From: Streptomyces gilvus
Lineage (GTDB): Bacteria; Actinomycetota; Actinomycetes; Streptomycetales; Streptomycetaceae
Direction: 5' to 3'
DNA length: 64,000 bases
Assembly (NCBI RefSeq): GCF_022513565.1
Contig: NZ_JAKWBE010000001.1
Coordinates: forward strand, 744,001-808,000
The notes under the pieces were generated by a model. The model worked only from the letters and a program-made list of their open reading frames with translations, had not been told where the DNA came from and searched no databases. A program made the position numbers and the translations under genes. Shown here one piece after another: positions 45,481-53,907 of this stretch (the first letter of the stretch is position 1; every line of letters starts with the position of its first letter).

Positions 45481-47811
45481 ATGAGATGGACCCGGCGCCT
45501 GCGCCTGTGCACGGCGGGGGTGGTGGCGGCGTCCGCGCTGTTCGCCGCTCCCGTCACCGCCCGGGCCGCAGAGCCGAGCGACGCTCAACTGACCGGCCTG
45601 GTCAACCCGTTCATCGGCACCGAGAACGAGGGCAACACCTACCCCGGTGCCGCCGTGCCCTTCGGCATGGTGCAGTTCTCACCCGACACCGGCCACAACA
45701 CCGGCTACGACTACTCCCAGAACCACATCCGCGGCTTCTCCCTGGTGCATCTGTCGGGCGTCGGCTGCGGCCTCGGCGGCGACCTGCCGGTCCTGCCCAC
45801 CACCGGTGACGTCACCGAGACCGACTACGCCCGGTACGCGGCCGAGTTCAGCCACGACGACGAGACGGCGAGCCCCGGCTACTACGAGGTCGGCCTGAGG
45901 ACCGGCATCAGGGCCGAGCTGACGGCGACCCGGCGCACCGGCGTGCAGCGCTACACCTTCCCGGCCACCGAGAGGGCCAACGTCCTGCTCAACGCGGCCC
46001 AGTCGCTGCACACCGGCGTCTCCTCCAAGGTCGAGATCCTCGACAACCGCACCGTGCGCACCGCCATCACGGGCCGCGGCTTCTGCCAGGACACCAAGCC
46101 CTACACCGTCTACACGATCACCCGCTTCGACCGGCCCTTCACCGCGTACGGCACCTGGGACGGCCCGACCGTGACCGCGGGCGCGACGACCGGCCGGGGC
46201 GGCGCCTACGTCCGCTTCGACACGACGAAGGACCGCACCGTCGAGGCGACCACCGCCCTGTCCTACGTCGACGCGCACGGCGCGGCCGTCAACCTCCGCG
46301 CCGAGGGCGGACGTTCCTTCGACGCCGTACGCCACGGAGCGCAGCGGGCCTGGGAGGACCGGCTCGACGACGTACGCGTCAAGGGCGGCGACGACAGCCT
46401 GCGGCGGACCTTCTACTCGTCCCTGTACCGGTCCTTCCTCGCGCCCAACGTCGGCAGCGACGCCGACGGCCGCTACACCGGCTGGGACCAGCGGATCCAC
46501 CGCGCCGACGGCTTCACCTACTACCAGAACTGGTCCCTGTGGGACACCTACCGCACGCAGTCCCAGCTGCTGTCCCTGCTCGCGCCGCGCGAGGCCCGGG
46601 ACATGGCGGTCTCGGTCATCAGGATCTCCGAGGAGAGCGGCTGGCTGCCCAAGTGGGGCTACGGCACGGTCGAGACGAACATCATGACCGGCGACCCGGT
46701 CACCCCCTTCCTGACCAACGCCTACCAGCAGGGACTGCTCAAGGGGCCGGGAGGATACGAGGAGCGGGCCTACCGGGCGCTGAAGCGCAACGCCGACGGG
46801 GTGCCGCCCGCGGACTCCCCGGCGGTCGGACGGGAGGCGAACAAGGAGTACATCGCCGAGGGCTTCGCCCCGTACATCAAGGGCCGGCCGCACGTGAAGC
46901 CCGGCGACTCGGACTACGACCACGGGGCCTCGGCCACCCTGGAGTACGCCCTGTCGGACGCGATGCTCGCCCGGATGGCCCGCGACCTCGGCCATCCGGC
47001 GGACGCGGCCCGCTATGCCGCCCGCGCCCAGAGCTACCGGAACGTCTTCGACCCCTCGACCGGCTTCTTCCGCGCCCGTGACGCCTCCGGCGCCTTCACC
47101 GGCCCGGCCGACCCGGCGCAGAGCGAGGGCTTCCACGAGGGCACGTCCTGGCAGTACCAGTGGCTGGTGCCGCAGGACCTGCCCGGGATGGTCTCCCTGA
47201 TCGGCGGCGAGCAGGCGGCCAACGCCCGGCTGGACTCCTTCTTCGCCTACGACCAGCTGCTCGCCGACCCGGCGAGGACGGCCCGCGAGGTGTGGGTCAA
47301 CGGGCCCTACGACTACTACAACGCCGACAAGTACAACCCGCAGAACGAGCCCGACCTCATCGCCCCGTACACGTATCTGTCGACCGGTCAGCCCTGGAAG
47401 ACCACCGACGTCGTGCACGCGGCGCTGACCCTGTTCACCGACACCCCGACCGGCATGACCGGGAACGACGACCTCGGCACCATGTCCGCCTGGAACGTGC
47501 TGTCGTCGATCGGGATCTTCCCGGTGCAGCCCGGCTACGACACCTGGGGCCTGTCCACGCCGGTCTTCGACCGGGTCGACCTGACCCTGGACCGGCGCTA
47601 CTACCCGCACGGCGCCCTGACCGTCACCGCACCCGGCACCTCCGGCACCGACCGCTACATCCAGTCGGCCCGCGCGGACGGAAAGACGTACGACCGGACC
47701 TACCTGACGACTGGTGGGCTGCGCTCCCTGCGCTCGCTGTCGTTCACGGTCGGCCCGCACCCGTCTGAGTGGGGTACCTCGGCCCAGGCGGCGCCCCCCG
47801 CCCTGAAGTAA
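45481..47811 (+). CDS. Secreted GH92 alpha-mannosidase
   Basis: 776 residues. Signal peptide ~1-30 (ending VTARAAEP). GH92 landmarks: VNPFIGTENEGNTYPGAAVPFGM near the N-terminus (shown here as VNPFIGTENEGNTYPGA), GYDYSQNHIRGFSLVHLSG, GYGTVETNIMTGDPVTPF, EGTSWQYQWLVPQD, and TGNDDLGTMSAWNVLSSIG, which carries catalytic acids. GH92 enzymes are calcium-dependent exo-alpha-mannosidases, mostly alpha-1,2, active on N-glycan or yeast mannan. It lies 65 bp after the GH2 gene, with a short CACCCTTCCGTGAC-type repeated spacer, and probably shares its operator. ATG at 45481 with GGAGGA upstream. Confidence 0.95.
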   Translation: MRWTRRLRLCTAGVVAASALFAAPVTARAAEPSDAQLTGLVNPFIGTENEGNTYPGAAVPFGMVQFSPDTGHNTGYDYSQNHIRGFSLVHLSGVGCGLGGDLPVLPTTGDVTETDYARYAAEFSHDDETASPGYYEVGLRTGIRAELTATRRTGVQRYTFPATERANVLLNAAQSLHTGVSSKVEILDNRTVRTAITGRGFCQDTKPYTVYTITRFDRPFTAYGTWDGPTVTAGATTGRGGAYVRFDTTKDRTVEATTALSYVDAHGAAVNLRAEGGRSFDAVRHGAQRAWEDRLDDVRVKGGDDSLRRTFYSSLYRSFLAPNVGSDADGRYTGWDQRIHRADGFTYYQNWSLWDTYRTQSQLLSLLAPREARDMAVSVIRISEESGWLPKWGYGTVETNIMTGDPVTPFLTNAYQQGLLKGPGGYEERAYRALKRNADGVPPADSPAVGREANKEYIAEGFAPYIKGRPHVKPGDSDYDHGASATLEYALSDAMLARMARDLGHPADAARYAARAQSYRNVFDPSTGFFRARDASGAFTGPADPAQSEGFHEGTSWQYQWLVPQDLPGMVSLIGGEQAANARLDSFFAYDQLLADPARTAREVWVNGPYDYYNADKYNPQNEPDLIAPYTYLSTGQPWKTTDVVHAALTLFTDTPTGMTGNDDLGTMSAWNVLSSIGIFPVQPGYDTWGLSTPVFDRVDLTLDRRYYPHGALTVTAPGTSGTDRYIQSARADGKTYDRTYLTTGGLRSLRSLSFTVGPHPSEWGTSAQAAPPALK

Positions 47812-47827
47812 CCACAGGTGTCTCATG

Positions 47828-47856
47828 AGTCCCGCCCCTCCCCAAGGGGCGGGACT
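47828..47856 (+). terminator. Rho-independent-like terminator after the GH92 gene
   Basis: Perfect 11-bp arms AGTCCCGCCCC and GGGGCGGGACT with a 7-nt loop, 16 bp behind the GH92 stop and followed by TTAAT. Confidence 0.85.
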
Positions 47857-47955
47857 TAATCCGTTGTTAACTGTGCGTAGCTTGATCGTACTTGACCGTA
47901 ATCGCTTGTCGGAGGTTGACTGCTGGCTCACCCTTCGTCGACGCGAGGCAAGCCA

Positions 47956-49290
47956 TTGACTTCTGACCTGCTCGCTCCTCTCGACCTGGCGTTCTGGAAC
48001 ATCGAGTCCGCCGAGCACCCCATGCACCTCGGTGCCCTCGGGGTCTTCTCGGCCCACTCCCCGACCGCGGGCGCCCATGCCGCCGACCTGCTCGCCGCCC
48101 GGGCCGCGGCGGTGCCCGGGCTGCGGATGCGGATCAGGGACGTATGGCAGCCCTTCTCCTTCCGGCCGCTGGCCTTCGGCGGGGCCACCCGCGAACCCGA
48201 CCCCCGCTTCGACCCCCTGCACCACGTCCGGCTGCACGCCCCCACCGCCGACTTCCACGCGGTGGCGGGCCGGCTGCTGGAGCGTCCGCTGGAGCGCGGC
48301 CGGCCGCCCTGGGAGGCCCATGTGCTGCCCGGGGAGGACGGGGTCTCCTTCGCCGTGCTCTTCAAGTTCCACCACGCCCTGGCCGACGGGCTGCGGGCGC
48401 TGACGCTCGCCGCCGCCGTCCTGGACCCCATGGACCTGCCCGAGCGCAGGCCGCGCCCCCAGGAGCCCCGCCGCGGTCTCCTGCCCGACGTGCGCAGACT
48501 GCCGGAGCTCGTGAGGGGCGCCGTGTCCGACGCCGGGCGAGCGCTCGACATCGGCGCGTCCCTCGCCGTGTCCGGACTGGGCGTGCGCTCCTCCTCGGCG
48601 CTGGCCGCCGAGCCCACCGGCACGCGCCGCACCGCCGGTGTCGTGATCGACCTCGACGACGTGCACCGCGTCCGCAAGTCCGAGGGCGGCACCGTCAACG
48701 ACGTGCTCATCGCGGTCGTCGCGGGCGCCCTGCGCCGCTGGCTCGACGAGCGCGGCGACGGCAGCGAGGGCGTCCGGCCGCGCGCCCTGATCCCGGTCTC
48801 CAGGCGCCGCCCGCGCACCGCCACCCCGCAGGGCAACCGGCTCTCCGGCTACGTGATACGGCTCCCGGTCGACGACCCCGACCCGCTCGGCCGGCTCGGC
48901 ACGGTGCGCACGGCGATGGACCGGAACAAGGACGCCGGGCCCAACCGGGGCGCGGGCGCCGTCGCGCTGCTCGCCGACCATGTGCCGCCGCTGGGCCTCA
49001 GGCTCGGCGGCCCGCTGGCCGGCCAGGCCGCCCGGCTCTGGTTCGACATCCTGGTCACCAGCGTCCCGCTGCCCAGCATCGGACTGAAGCTCGGCGGCAA
49101 CCCGGTCACCGAGGTCTACCCGCTCGCCCCGCTGGCCCGCGGCCAGGCCCTGGCGGTCGCCGTCTCCACCTACCGCGGCCACGTCCACTACGGCCTCGTC
49201 GCCGACGCCAAGGCGGTACCGGACCTCGACCGCCTGGCCGCGGCTCTCACCGCGGAGGTCGAGACCCTCATCACGGCGTGCGGTTCCTGA
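47956..49290 (+). CDS. WS/DGAT-type acyltransferase (wax ester synthase/diacylglycerol acyltransferase)
   Basis: 444 residues. The catalytic motif HHALADG (family HHxxxDG) is in VLFKFHHALADGLRAL near residue 140; the N-terminus APLDLAFWNIESAEHPMHLG and the C-terminal TSVPLPSIGLKLGGNPVTEVYPLAP are further family marks. It esterifies diacylglycerol or long-chain alcohols with acyl-CoA, making storage lipid, and probably acts at the membrane or lipid-body surface. The start is the TTG at 47956, directly before the conserved SDLLAPLD, with GAGG about nine bases upstream; no ATG or GTG fits. A terminator separates it from the GH92 gene. Confidence 0.9.
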   Translation: MTSDLLAPLDLAFWNIESAEHPMHLGALGVFSAHSPTAGAHAADLLAARAAAVPGLRMRIRDVWQPFSFRPLAFGGATREPDPRFDPLHHVRLHAPTADFHAVAGRLLERPLERGRPPWEAHVLPGEDGVSFAVLFKFHHALADGLRALTLAAAVLDPMDLPERRPRPQEPRRGLLPDVRRLPELVRGAVSDAGRALDIGASLAVSGLGVRSSSALAAEPTGTRRTAGVVIDLDDVHRVRKSEGGTVNDVLIAVVAGALRRWLDERGDGSEGVRPRALIPVSRRRPRTATPQGNRLSGYVIRLPVDDPDPLGRLGTVRTAMDRNKDAGPNRGAGAVALLADHVPPLGLRLGGPLAGQAARLWFDILVTSVPLPSIGLKLGGNPVTEVYPLAPLARGQALAVAVSTYRGHVHYGLVADAKAVPDLDRLAAALTAEVETLITACGS

Positions 49291-49314
49291 TCAGGCCGCG
49301 TTTGGAGGACCGGG

Positions 49315-49366
49315 GCGGCGCTCCGTAAAATCCACCCTTCGACAGCGGGTGCGATCGGAGCGCCGC
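49315..49366. promoter_or_regulatory. Long-loop inverted repeat before the zinc-ribbon SDR gene
   Basis: GCGGCGCTCC (49315-49324) and GGAGCGCCGC (49357-49366) are perfect 10-bp arms with a 32-nt loop that includes CGTAAAAT, a possible -10 region. It could be a split operator or an mRNA hairpin; in either case it lies 27 bp before the ATG at 49393. Confidence 0.45.
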
Positions 49367-49392
49367 TCGGTGATCAGGGAAACGGCAGCGCG

Positions 49393-50886
49393 ATGACGGT
49401 GACACAGGACGGCCCGGCGGCCACGGACGAGGTCGTGTACGGGCCCGGCATCGACCCCGAGCGGCTCGCCGTCTGCCTCAGCGTGCTGGAGGAGCTCGAC
49501 AGGCTGGAGGTCGACCACCCCGACGCGATCGCCGTGCGCCGGGCCACCGCCGGCATCTACCGCACGGTGAAGCAGCGCCGCCGCCAGGAGCGCCGGGCCG
49601 CCAAGACCGCGCACGACAAGGCGGTCACCGAGGCCACCGCGACCGGCTCCGCCCAGCGCATCGACGACGAGACCGAGGGCATCCTGCCGTCCTCGGCCAC
49701 CGAGGAGGGCAGGATCGCGGGGATACTCCAGCGCCCGCGCTCCTGCTACACCTGCAAGACCCGGTTCGTCGAGGTCGACTACTTCTACCACCAGCTCTGT
49801 CCCGACTGCGCCCGGCTCAACCGCGGCAAGCGCGACGCCCGCGCCGACCTCACCGGCAAGCGGGCCCTGCTCACCGGCGGCCGCGCCAAGATCGGCATGT
49901 ACATCGCGCTGCGCCTGCTGCGCGACGGCGCGCACACCACGATCACCACCCGTTTCCCCAAGGACGCCATCCGCCGCTTCAAGGCCATGGACGACTCGGC
50001 GCAGTGGCTGCACCGCCTGGAGGTCGTCGGCATCGACCTGCGCGACCCGGCGCAGGCCGTGGCCCTGGCCGACCAGGTCGCCGAGAACGGCCCGCTGGAC
50101 ATCCTGATCAACAACGCGACCCAGACCGTGCGCCGCCTGCCCACCGCGTACGCGGCCCTGCTCGACGGCGAGAGCGCCCCGCTGCCCGCCGGGGAGCTGC
50201 CCGCCCACCACGTCATCGGCGCCTTCAACTCCGGCGCGGTCGACGGCCTCGCCGCACTGCCCCTCGGCACCAGCGGCCTCGACGCCCAGAAGGTCGCCGA
50301 CCTCGCCCTGGTCGCCGGCAACGCCAGCGTCGCCCGGCACCTCGACGGCACCGCCATCGACGCCGGCGGCCTGGTCCCGGACGTCGTCGAGACCAACACC
50401 TGGGTGCAGACGATCGAGCAGATCTCCCCGGTGGAGCTGCTCGAGACGCAGCTGTGCAACTACACGGCGCCGTTCATCCTGATCAGCAAGCTGCGCCCGG
50501 CGATGGCCGAGGCCGCGCGCCGGGCCCCCGGCAAGCGGGCCTACATCGTGAACGTGTCCGCGATGGAGGGCGTCTTCGGCCGCGGCTACAAGGGCGCGGG
50601 CCATCCGAACACCAACGCCGCCAAGGCCGCCATGAACATGGTGACCCGGACCAGCGGCCAGGAGATGTTCGAGACCGACGGCATCCTGATGACCTCGGTC
50701 GACACCGGCTGGATCACCGACGAGCGGCCCCACTACGACAAGCTGCGCCTGGCCGAGGAGGGCTTCCACGCACCGCTCGACCTGGTCGACGGGGCCGCGC
50801 GGGTCTACGATCCGATTGTGCGCGGCGAACAGGGCGAGGACCTGTACGGCGTCTTCCTGAAGGACTACGCGCCCGGTAAGTGGTGA
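49393..50886 (+). CDS. SDR-fold protein with N-terminal helical region and zinc ribbon
   Basis: 497 residues. Residues 1-~110 are charged and helical (RTVKQRRRQERRAAKTAHDKAV). At ~116-140 a zinc-ribbon-like C-x2-C ... C-x2-C is present (CYTCKTRF and LCPDCARL). An SDR Rossmann fold follows: LLTGGRAKIGMYIALRLL, ITTRFP, DILINNATQT (NNA motif), and VNVSAMEG with a possible catalytic Ser. The usual YxxxK is altered: in HPNTNAAKAAMNM, Thr occupies the Tyr position before the Lys. There is an insertion of ~80 residues after the NNA motif. Function unknown; substrate chemistry needing the Tyr is doubtful. Confidence 0.85.
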   Translation: MTVTQDGPAATDEVVYGPGIDPERLAVCLSVLEELDRLEVDHPDAIAVRRATAGIYRTVKQRRRQERRAAKTAHDKAVTEATATGSAQRIDDETEGILPSSATEEGRIAGILQRPRSCYTCKTRFVEVDYFYHQLCPDCARLNRGKRDARADLTGKRALLTGGRAKIGMYIALRLLRDGAHTTITTRFPKDAIRRFKAMDDSAQWLHRLEVVGIDLRDPAQAVALADQVAENGPLDILINNATQTVRRLPTAYAALLDGESAPLPAGELPAHHVIGAFNSGAVDGLAALPLGTSGLDAQKVADLALVAGNASVARHLDGTAIDAGGLVPDVVETNTWVQTIEQISPVELLETQLCNYTAPFILISKLRPAMAEAARRAPGKRAYIVNVSAMEGVFGRGYKGAGHPNTNAAKAAMNMVTRTSGQEMFETDGILMTSVDTGWITDERPHYDKLRLAEEGFHAPLDLVDGAARVYDPIVRGEQGEDLYGVFLKDYAPGKW

Positions 50887-50958
50887 TCCGCGAGCGTGCG
50901 TGTGGCCCGGCGCCCACCGGGAACCCGCCCCTGGTGACAACCGCGTCAGGGAGTGACC

Positions 50959-51198
50959 ATGAGCAGTCCACACGGTGTTGATCCGCGAGCGCACGACGAC
51001 CCGCGCAATCGGTATCCGACCGACGAACAGTTCTACGGCAACGACCGCCCCGACAACGCCGAACTGCCCGAGGACCGGCCGCGCGGCTCCGGCGGCGGCG
51101 AAGCGAGCCCGGTGAGGCACCGCGGCACGTGGGCCACGGTCGCACTCGTCGCCTGCATCGTCCTGGTGATCCTCCTGGGTATCGCGCTGTTCCCGTGA
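50959..51198 (+). CDS. Small C-terminal-anchored membrane protein, hypothetical
   Basis: 79 residues. The first ~52 are polar, acidic and proline/glycine-rich (RNRYPTDEQFYGNDRPDNAE); residues ~57-78 form one hydrophobic helix (TWATVALVACIVLVILLGIALF) at the very C-terminus, suggesting a tail-anchored protein with the polar part in the cytoplasm. ATG at 50959 with GGGAG upstream. It is 72 bp behind the SDR-like gene and could share its transcript. No family recognised beyond a general resemblance to small actinobacterial DUF6480-like proteins, which I cannot confirm. Confidence 0.75.
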   Translation: MSSPHGVDPRAHDDPRNRYPTDEQFYGNDRPDNAELPEDRPRGSGGGEASPVRHRGTWATVALVACIVLVILLGIALFP

Positions 51199-51215
51199 GG
51201 GAGCCACAGCCACCG

Positions 51216-52031
51216 TCATGAGCGAGGTGGTGCGTATGAGCGAAGCCGGTCGTGGACGGCGTACTCCGGCCCGGAGTGCGCCGTCCTGACGCGAGTGCCC
51301 CCGTCCACCAGCAGATCGGCGCCGGTGATCCAGTCGGCCGCGTCCGAGGCCAGCCACACCACGGCCCGCGCGATGTCGTCCGGCTCGCCGATCCGCCCGA
51401 GCGGCAGCCCGGCGGCCAGCCGCTCCTCGCCCGGCTCCCACACGAACCGGGCCATCTCGGTGCGCACCAGACCGGGGGAGACCGCGTTGACCCGCACCTT
51501 CGGCGCCAGTTCGCCCGCGAGCTGCCGGGTGAGGTGCAGCAGGGCCGCCTTGCTGGTGCCGTAGGCCCCGACGTTCGGCCCCACGTGCTCCGCCCCCTCC
51601 GTGCAGACGTTGACGACCGCGCCGCCGTGCTCCCGCATCCACGCCCGCCAGGCCCCCTGCACCAGCCTGAGCGGAGCCTCGACGTTCACCGTGAAGGCGG
51701 CGGCCCACGCGTCGGGGTCGGCGTCCATGAGCGGCCCGTACGGCTGGTTCGTCGCCGCGTTGTTCACCACGACGTCGATCCGGCCGAACGCGCTCATGGC
51801 GGCCTCGACGACCTCCCGCAGATGCCCCGGATCGGCCACGCTGCCGCTCACGCCGATGCCGTCCAGCTCGGCGGCCGCGCGCCGCACCTCCTCCGCGTCC
51901 CGCGCGGTCACGCACACCCGCGCCCCGGCGGCGGCCAGCCGCTCGGCCACCGCCCGCCCGATGCCGCGCGTCCCACCGGTGACGACGGCGGCCCTGCCCT
52001 TCAGCCCGTCCTGCGCGTACGACGACGTCAT
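51216..52031 (-). CDS. Classical short-chain dehydrogenase/reductase
   Basis: 271 residues. All classical SDR elements are intact: TGGTRGIGRAVAERL for NAD(P) binding, NNAATNQPYG, the catalytic YGTSK motif (GAYGTSKAALLHL), SPGLVRTEM and the C-terminal GADLLVDGGT. The position after the second strand reads TARD, with Arg suggesting NADP(H). No substrate can be assigned. ATG at 52031. It converges on the small membrane protein gene and lies 25 bp from the start-proximal end of the HD-like gene. Confidence 0.93.
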   Translation of the reverse strand: MTSSYAQDGLKGRAAVVTGGTRGIGRAVAERLAAAGARVCVTARDAEEVRRAAAELDGIGVSGSVADPGHLREVVEAAMSAFGRIDVVVNNAATNQPYGPLMDADPDAWAAAFTVNVEAPLRLVQGAWRAWMREHGGAVVNVCTEGAEHVGPNVGAYGTSKAALLHLTRQLAGELAPKVRVNAVSPGLVRTEMARFVWEPGEERLAAGLPLGRIGEPDDIARAVVWLASDAADWITGADLLVDGGTRVRTAHSGPEYAVHDRLRSYAPPRS

Positions 52032-52056
52032 CGCCGTACCGTCTCATGACGGACCG

Positions 52057-52452
52057 TCAGTCGACAGCCCCGAGACGGGAGTTGCGCGCGGCGACGAGTT
52101 CCAGGACCGTGCGCCAGTCCTCCAGGACCCCGGCGTCCAGGCCCGCGGTCCGGCTCTCCTCGTCCGCCAGCCGCAGCCTGAGGAGGTCGTCGTCGTGGGC
52201 GGGACCGCGCCGGCGTACGAGACGGTAGACCCGCTCGCCCAGCAGGGGCCGTACGGCCTCGGCGGCGCGCTCGGTGCCGAGGCGTTCGTCGCCGGGGCAG
52301 ATCAGCTGTCCGATGTCCTGCACCAGGCCCGCCACCTGGAGTTCCTTGTCGGCGGGCCGGCTGCGGCGCAGCAGCGCGGCGGTGCGCAGCGCGTGCTGGT
52401 GCCGGCAGGCGTGCAGCAGATCCATCAGCTCTTCGACACTGCGCAGCTCCAT
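52057..52452 (-). CDS. Small HD-domain-like protein with altered HD motif
   Basis: 131 residues. The helical layout HQHALRTAALL ... LQVAGLVQDIGQLICPGD ... VYRLVRRRG resembles small HD-domain phosphohydrolases/oxygenases of the PhnZ type, where LLHDIGHL is expected. Here the central metal-binding His-Asp reads Gln-Asp (LVQDIG), so metal binding is probably weakened or lost. The first histidine (HQHALRTA) is kept. The function is unknown. ATG at 52452. Confidence 0.7.
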   Translation of the reverse strand: MELRSVEELMDLLHACRHQHALRTAALLRRSRPADKELQVAGLVQDIGQLICPGDERLGTERAAEAVRPLLGERVYRLVRRRGPAHDDDLLRLRLADEESRTAGLDAGVLEDWRTVLELVAARNSRLGAVD

Positions 52453-52547
52453 GCGTCAGTCCTCCCGCCGGACAAGCCGTTGCCGTCCGTCAGCAGATCA
52501 TGGCCGTGTTTCGATTCGGCCAACGGGACTTGAACTGCGTGGCCACT

Positions 52548-53831
52548 TCAGTGCGGTCCGTGATGGCCGTCCTGCTGCGTCTGAGGGTCCTGGTGCGTGT
52601 GATGCCCGTGCGTGTGATGCTCCTGAGGCTCGTGATGCGCGGGTGCTGAGTGCTCGCGGTGCCCGTCGCCGTGCTCGTGCCCGTGCTGCGCGTCGGCGTC
52701 GCCGGGTGCCCCGCCCATCATCCGCAGCATCGCGGCCCCTGCCGTGCGGGCGAAGCGCCACACCAGCACCGCCGCGAGCAGCAGGAAGACGATGTTGAGC
52801 CAGGTCGTGTAGTTCCAGGAGACGCCCTCGTCGGGGATCTTCGCGCTGCTCTGGTCCGGGACGAGGCCGAGGCCGCCGAAGACGAGCTCCACCACGTAAC
52901 CGGCGAGGACCGTCGCCGCATAGAAGGTCGCCAGCAGGAAGGCCGTCATGCGCGGCCCGTAGTACTTCCGGTAGATGTTCAGGATCGGCAGGATCAGCAG
53001 GTCGGCGAAGATGAACGCGACCACCCCGCCGAAGCTGATGCCGCCCTTCCACAGCACCACCGCCAGCGGCACGTTCCCGATGGAGCAGACGAACGAGGCG
53101 ATCGCCACCAGCGGGCCCAGCAGCGGGCCGACGATCTTCGCGGCGAGGGGATGGCCCTCCAGGAAGAAGGACTGCCAGAAGGAGTCGGGCACCCAGGCCG
53201 CGATCGCCCCCGCGATGAGCAGCCCCACCACCAGGTCCCGCAGGATCGCCGCCCACTCCATGACGAACACGTGGGAGACGGAGGTGAACCCGTTCCGGGA
53301 CAGCAGCCGCCGTGCGAACGACCCCTCGCCGCCCACCGACATGTCCATCCCGGCATGGCCCTCCATGGATCCGGCGATCCCGCGCTCGGCCTGCTCGCGG
53401 GCCTGGCGCAGCAGACGCTCACGCAGGAAGATCCGGAACAGCACGGCGAGCAGGACGATCATCACCGGGCCGCCGGTGAACTCCGCCAGGGTGAACTGCC
53501 AGCCCATCAACAGGGCCAGGATCACGCCCAGTTCGACGACCAGGTTGGTCGAGGCGATCTCGAAGGCCATCGCCGCGGTGAAGTCCGCGCCCTTGCGGAA
53601 CAGGGAGCGGGCGAGCGCGACCGCCGCGTAGGAACAGGACGAGGAGGCGGCGCCCAGGCCCGCGGCGAGGGTCAGGGTGCGGGGCCGGTCGTCGCCGAGC
53701 AGCCGGACGATCGTGGCGCGGCGCACGACCGCCTGGACGACGGCGGACAGCGCGAAGCCCAGCACCAGGGCCCAGGTGATCTCCCAGGTCATCGATCCGG
53801 TGATGGACAGCGCGTGGAGGATCGCGTCCAT
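52548..53831 (-). CDS. DUF318/YraQ-type permease with histidine-rich tail, probable metal exporter
   Basis: 427 residues from ATG 53831. About eight helices lie in two related halves, each with the family's Ser/Cys motif (ASSSCSYAAVALARSLF and SFVCSIGNVPLAVVLWKGG). The final ~45 residues contain some 16 histidines (HGHEHGDGHREHS, HHTHGHHTHQD), a likely metal-binding tail in the cytoplasm. Relatives include the ArsP/SO_0444-type exporters for arsenic or copper-like metals. A GTG at 53900 would extend the ORF, but it lies upstream of and reads through the CsoR-type palindrome and promoter, so I prefer 53831. Regulation by a metal-responsive repressor is likely. Confidence 0.82.
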   Translation of the reverse strand: MDAILHALSITGSMTWEITWALVLGFALSAVVQAVVRRATIVRLLGDDRPRTLTLAAGLGAASSSCSYAAVALARSLFRKGADFTAAMAFEIASTNLVVELGVILALLMGWQFTLAEFTGGPVMIVLLAVLFRIFLRERLLRQAREQAERGIAGSMEGHAGMDMSVGGEGSFARRLLSRNGFTSVSHVFVMEWAAILRDLVVGLLIAGAIAAWVPDSFWQSFFLEGHPLAAKIVGPLLGPLVAIASFVCSIGNVPLAVVLWKGGISFGGVVAFIFADLLILPILNIYRKYYGPRMTAFLLATFYAATVLAGYVVELVFGGLGLVPDQSSAKIPDEGVSWNYTTWLNIVFLLLAAVLVWRFARTAGAAMLRMMGGAPGDADAQHGHEHGDGHREHSAPAHHEPQEHHTHGHHTHQDPQTQQDGHHGPH

Positions 53832-53872
53832 GAGGTCCCAGCCCTTCGGTGTGACACCAGTCCACGCGACTG

Positions 53873-53887
53873 TACCCCCTGGGGGTA
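53873..53887 (-). promoter_or_regulatory. CsoR-type palindromic operator in the permease promoter
   Basis: TACCCCCTGGGGGTA is a perfect 15-bp palindrome about a central base. The C5/G5 pattern flanked by TA matches operators of the CsoR/RcnR/FrmR (DUF156) repressors. On the minus strand it lies between a -35-like TGGACA and a -10-like TACAGT, spaced 19 bp, so a bound repressor would block RNA polymerase. No csoR-like gene is in the window. Confidence 0.75.
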
Positions 53888-53907
53888 TGAATATGTCCAC
53901 CGAGATG

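Noticed and set aside
53832..53900. N-terminal extension of the DUF318 permease to a GTG at 53900
   Set aside because: The extension would place the CsoR-type palindrome and the -10 element inside the coding sequence; the ATG at 53831 leaves a proper promoter.
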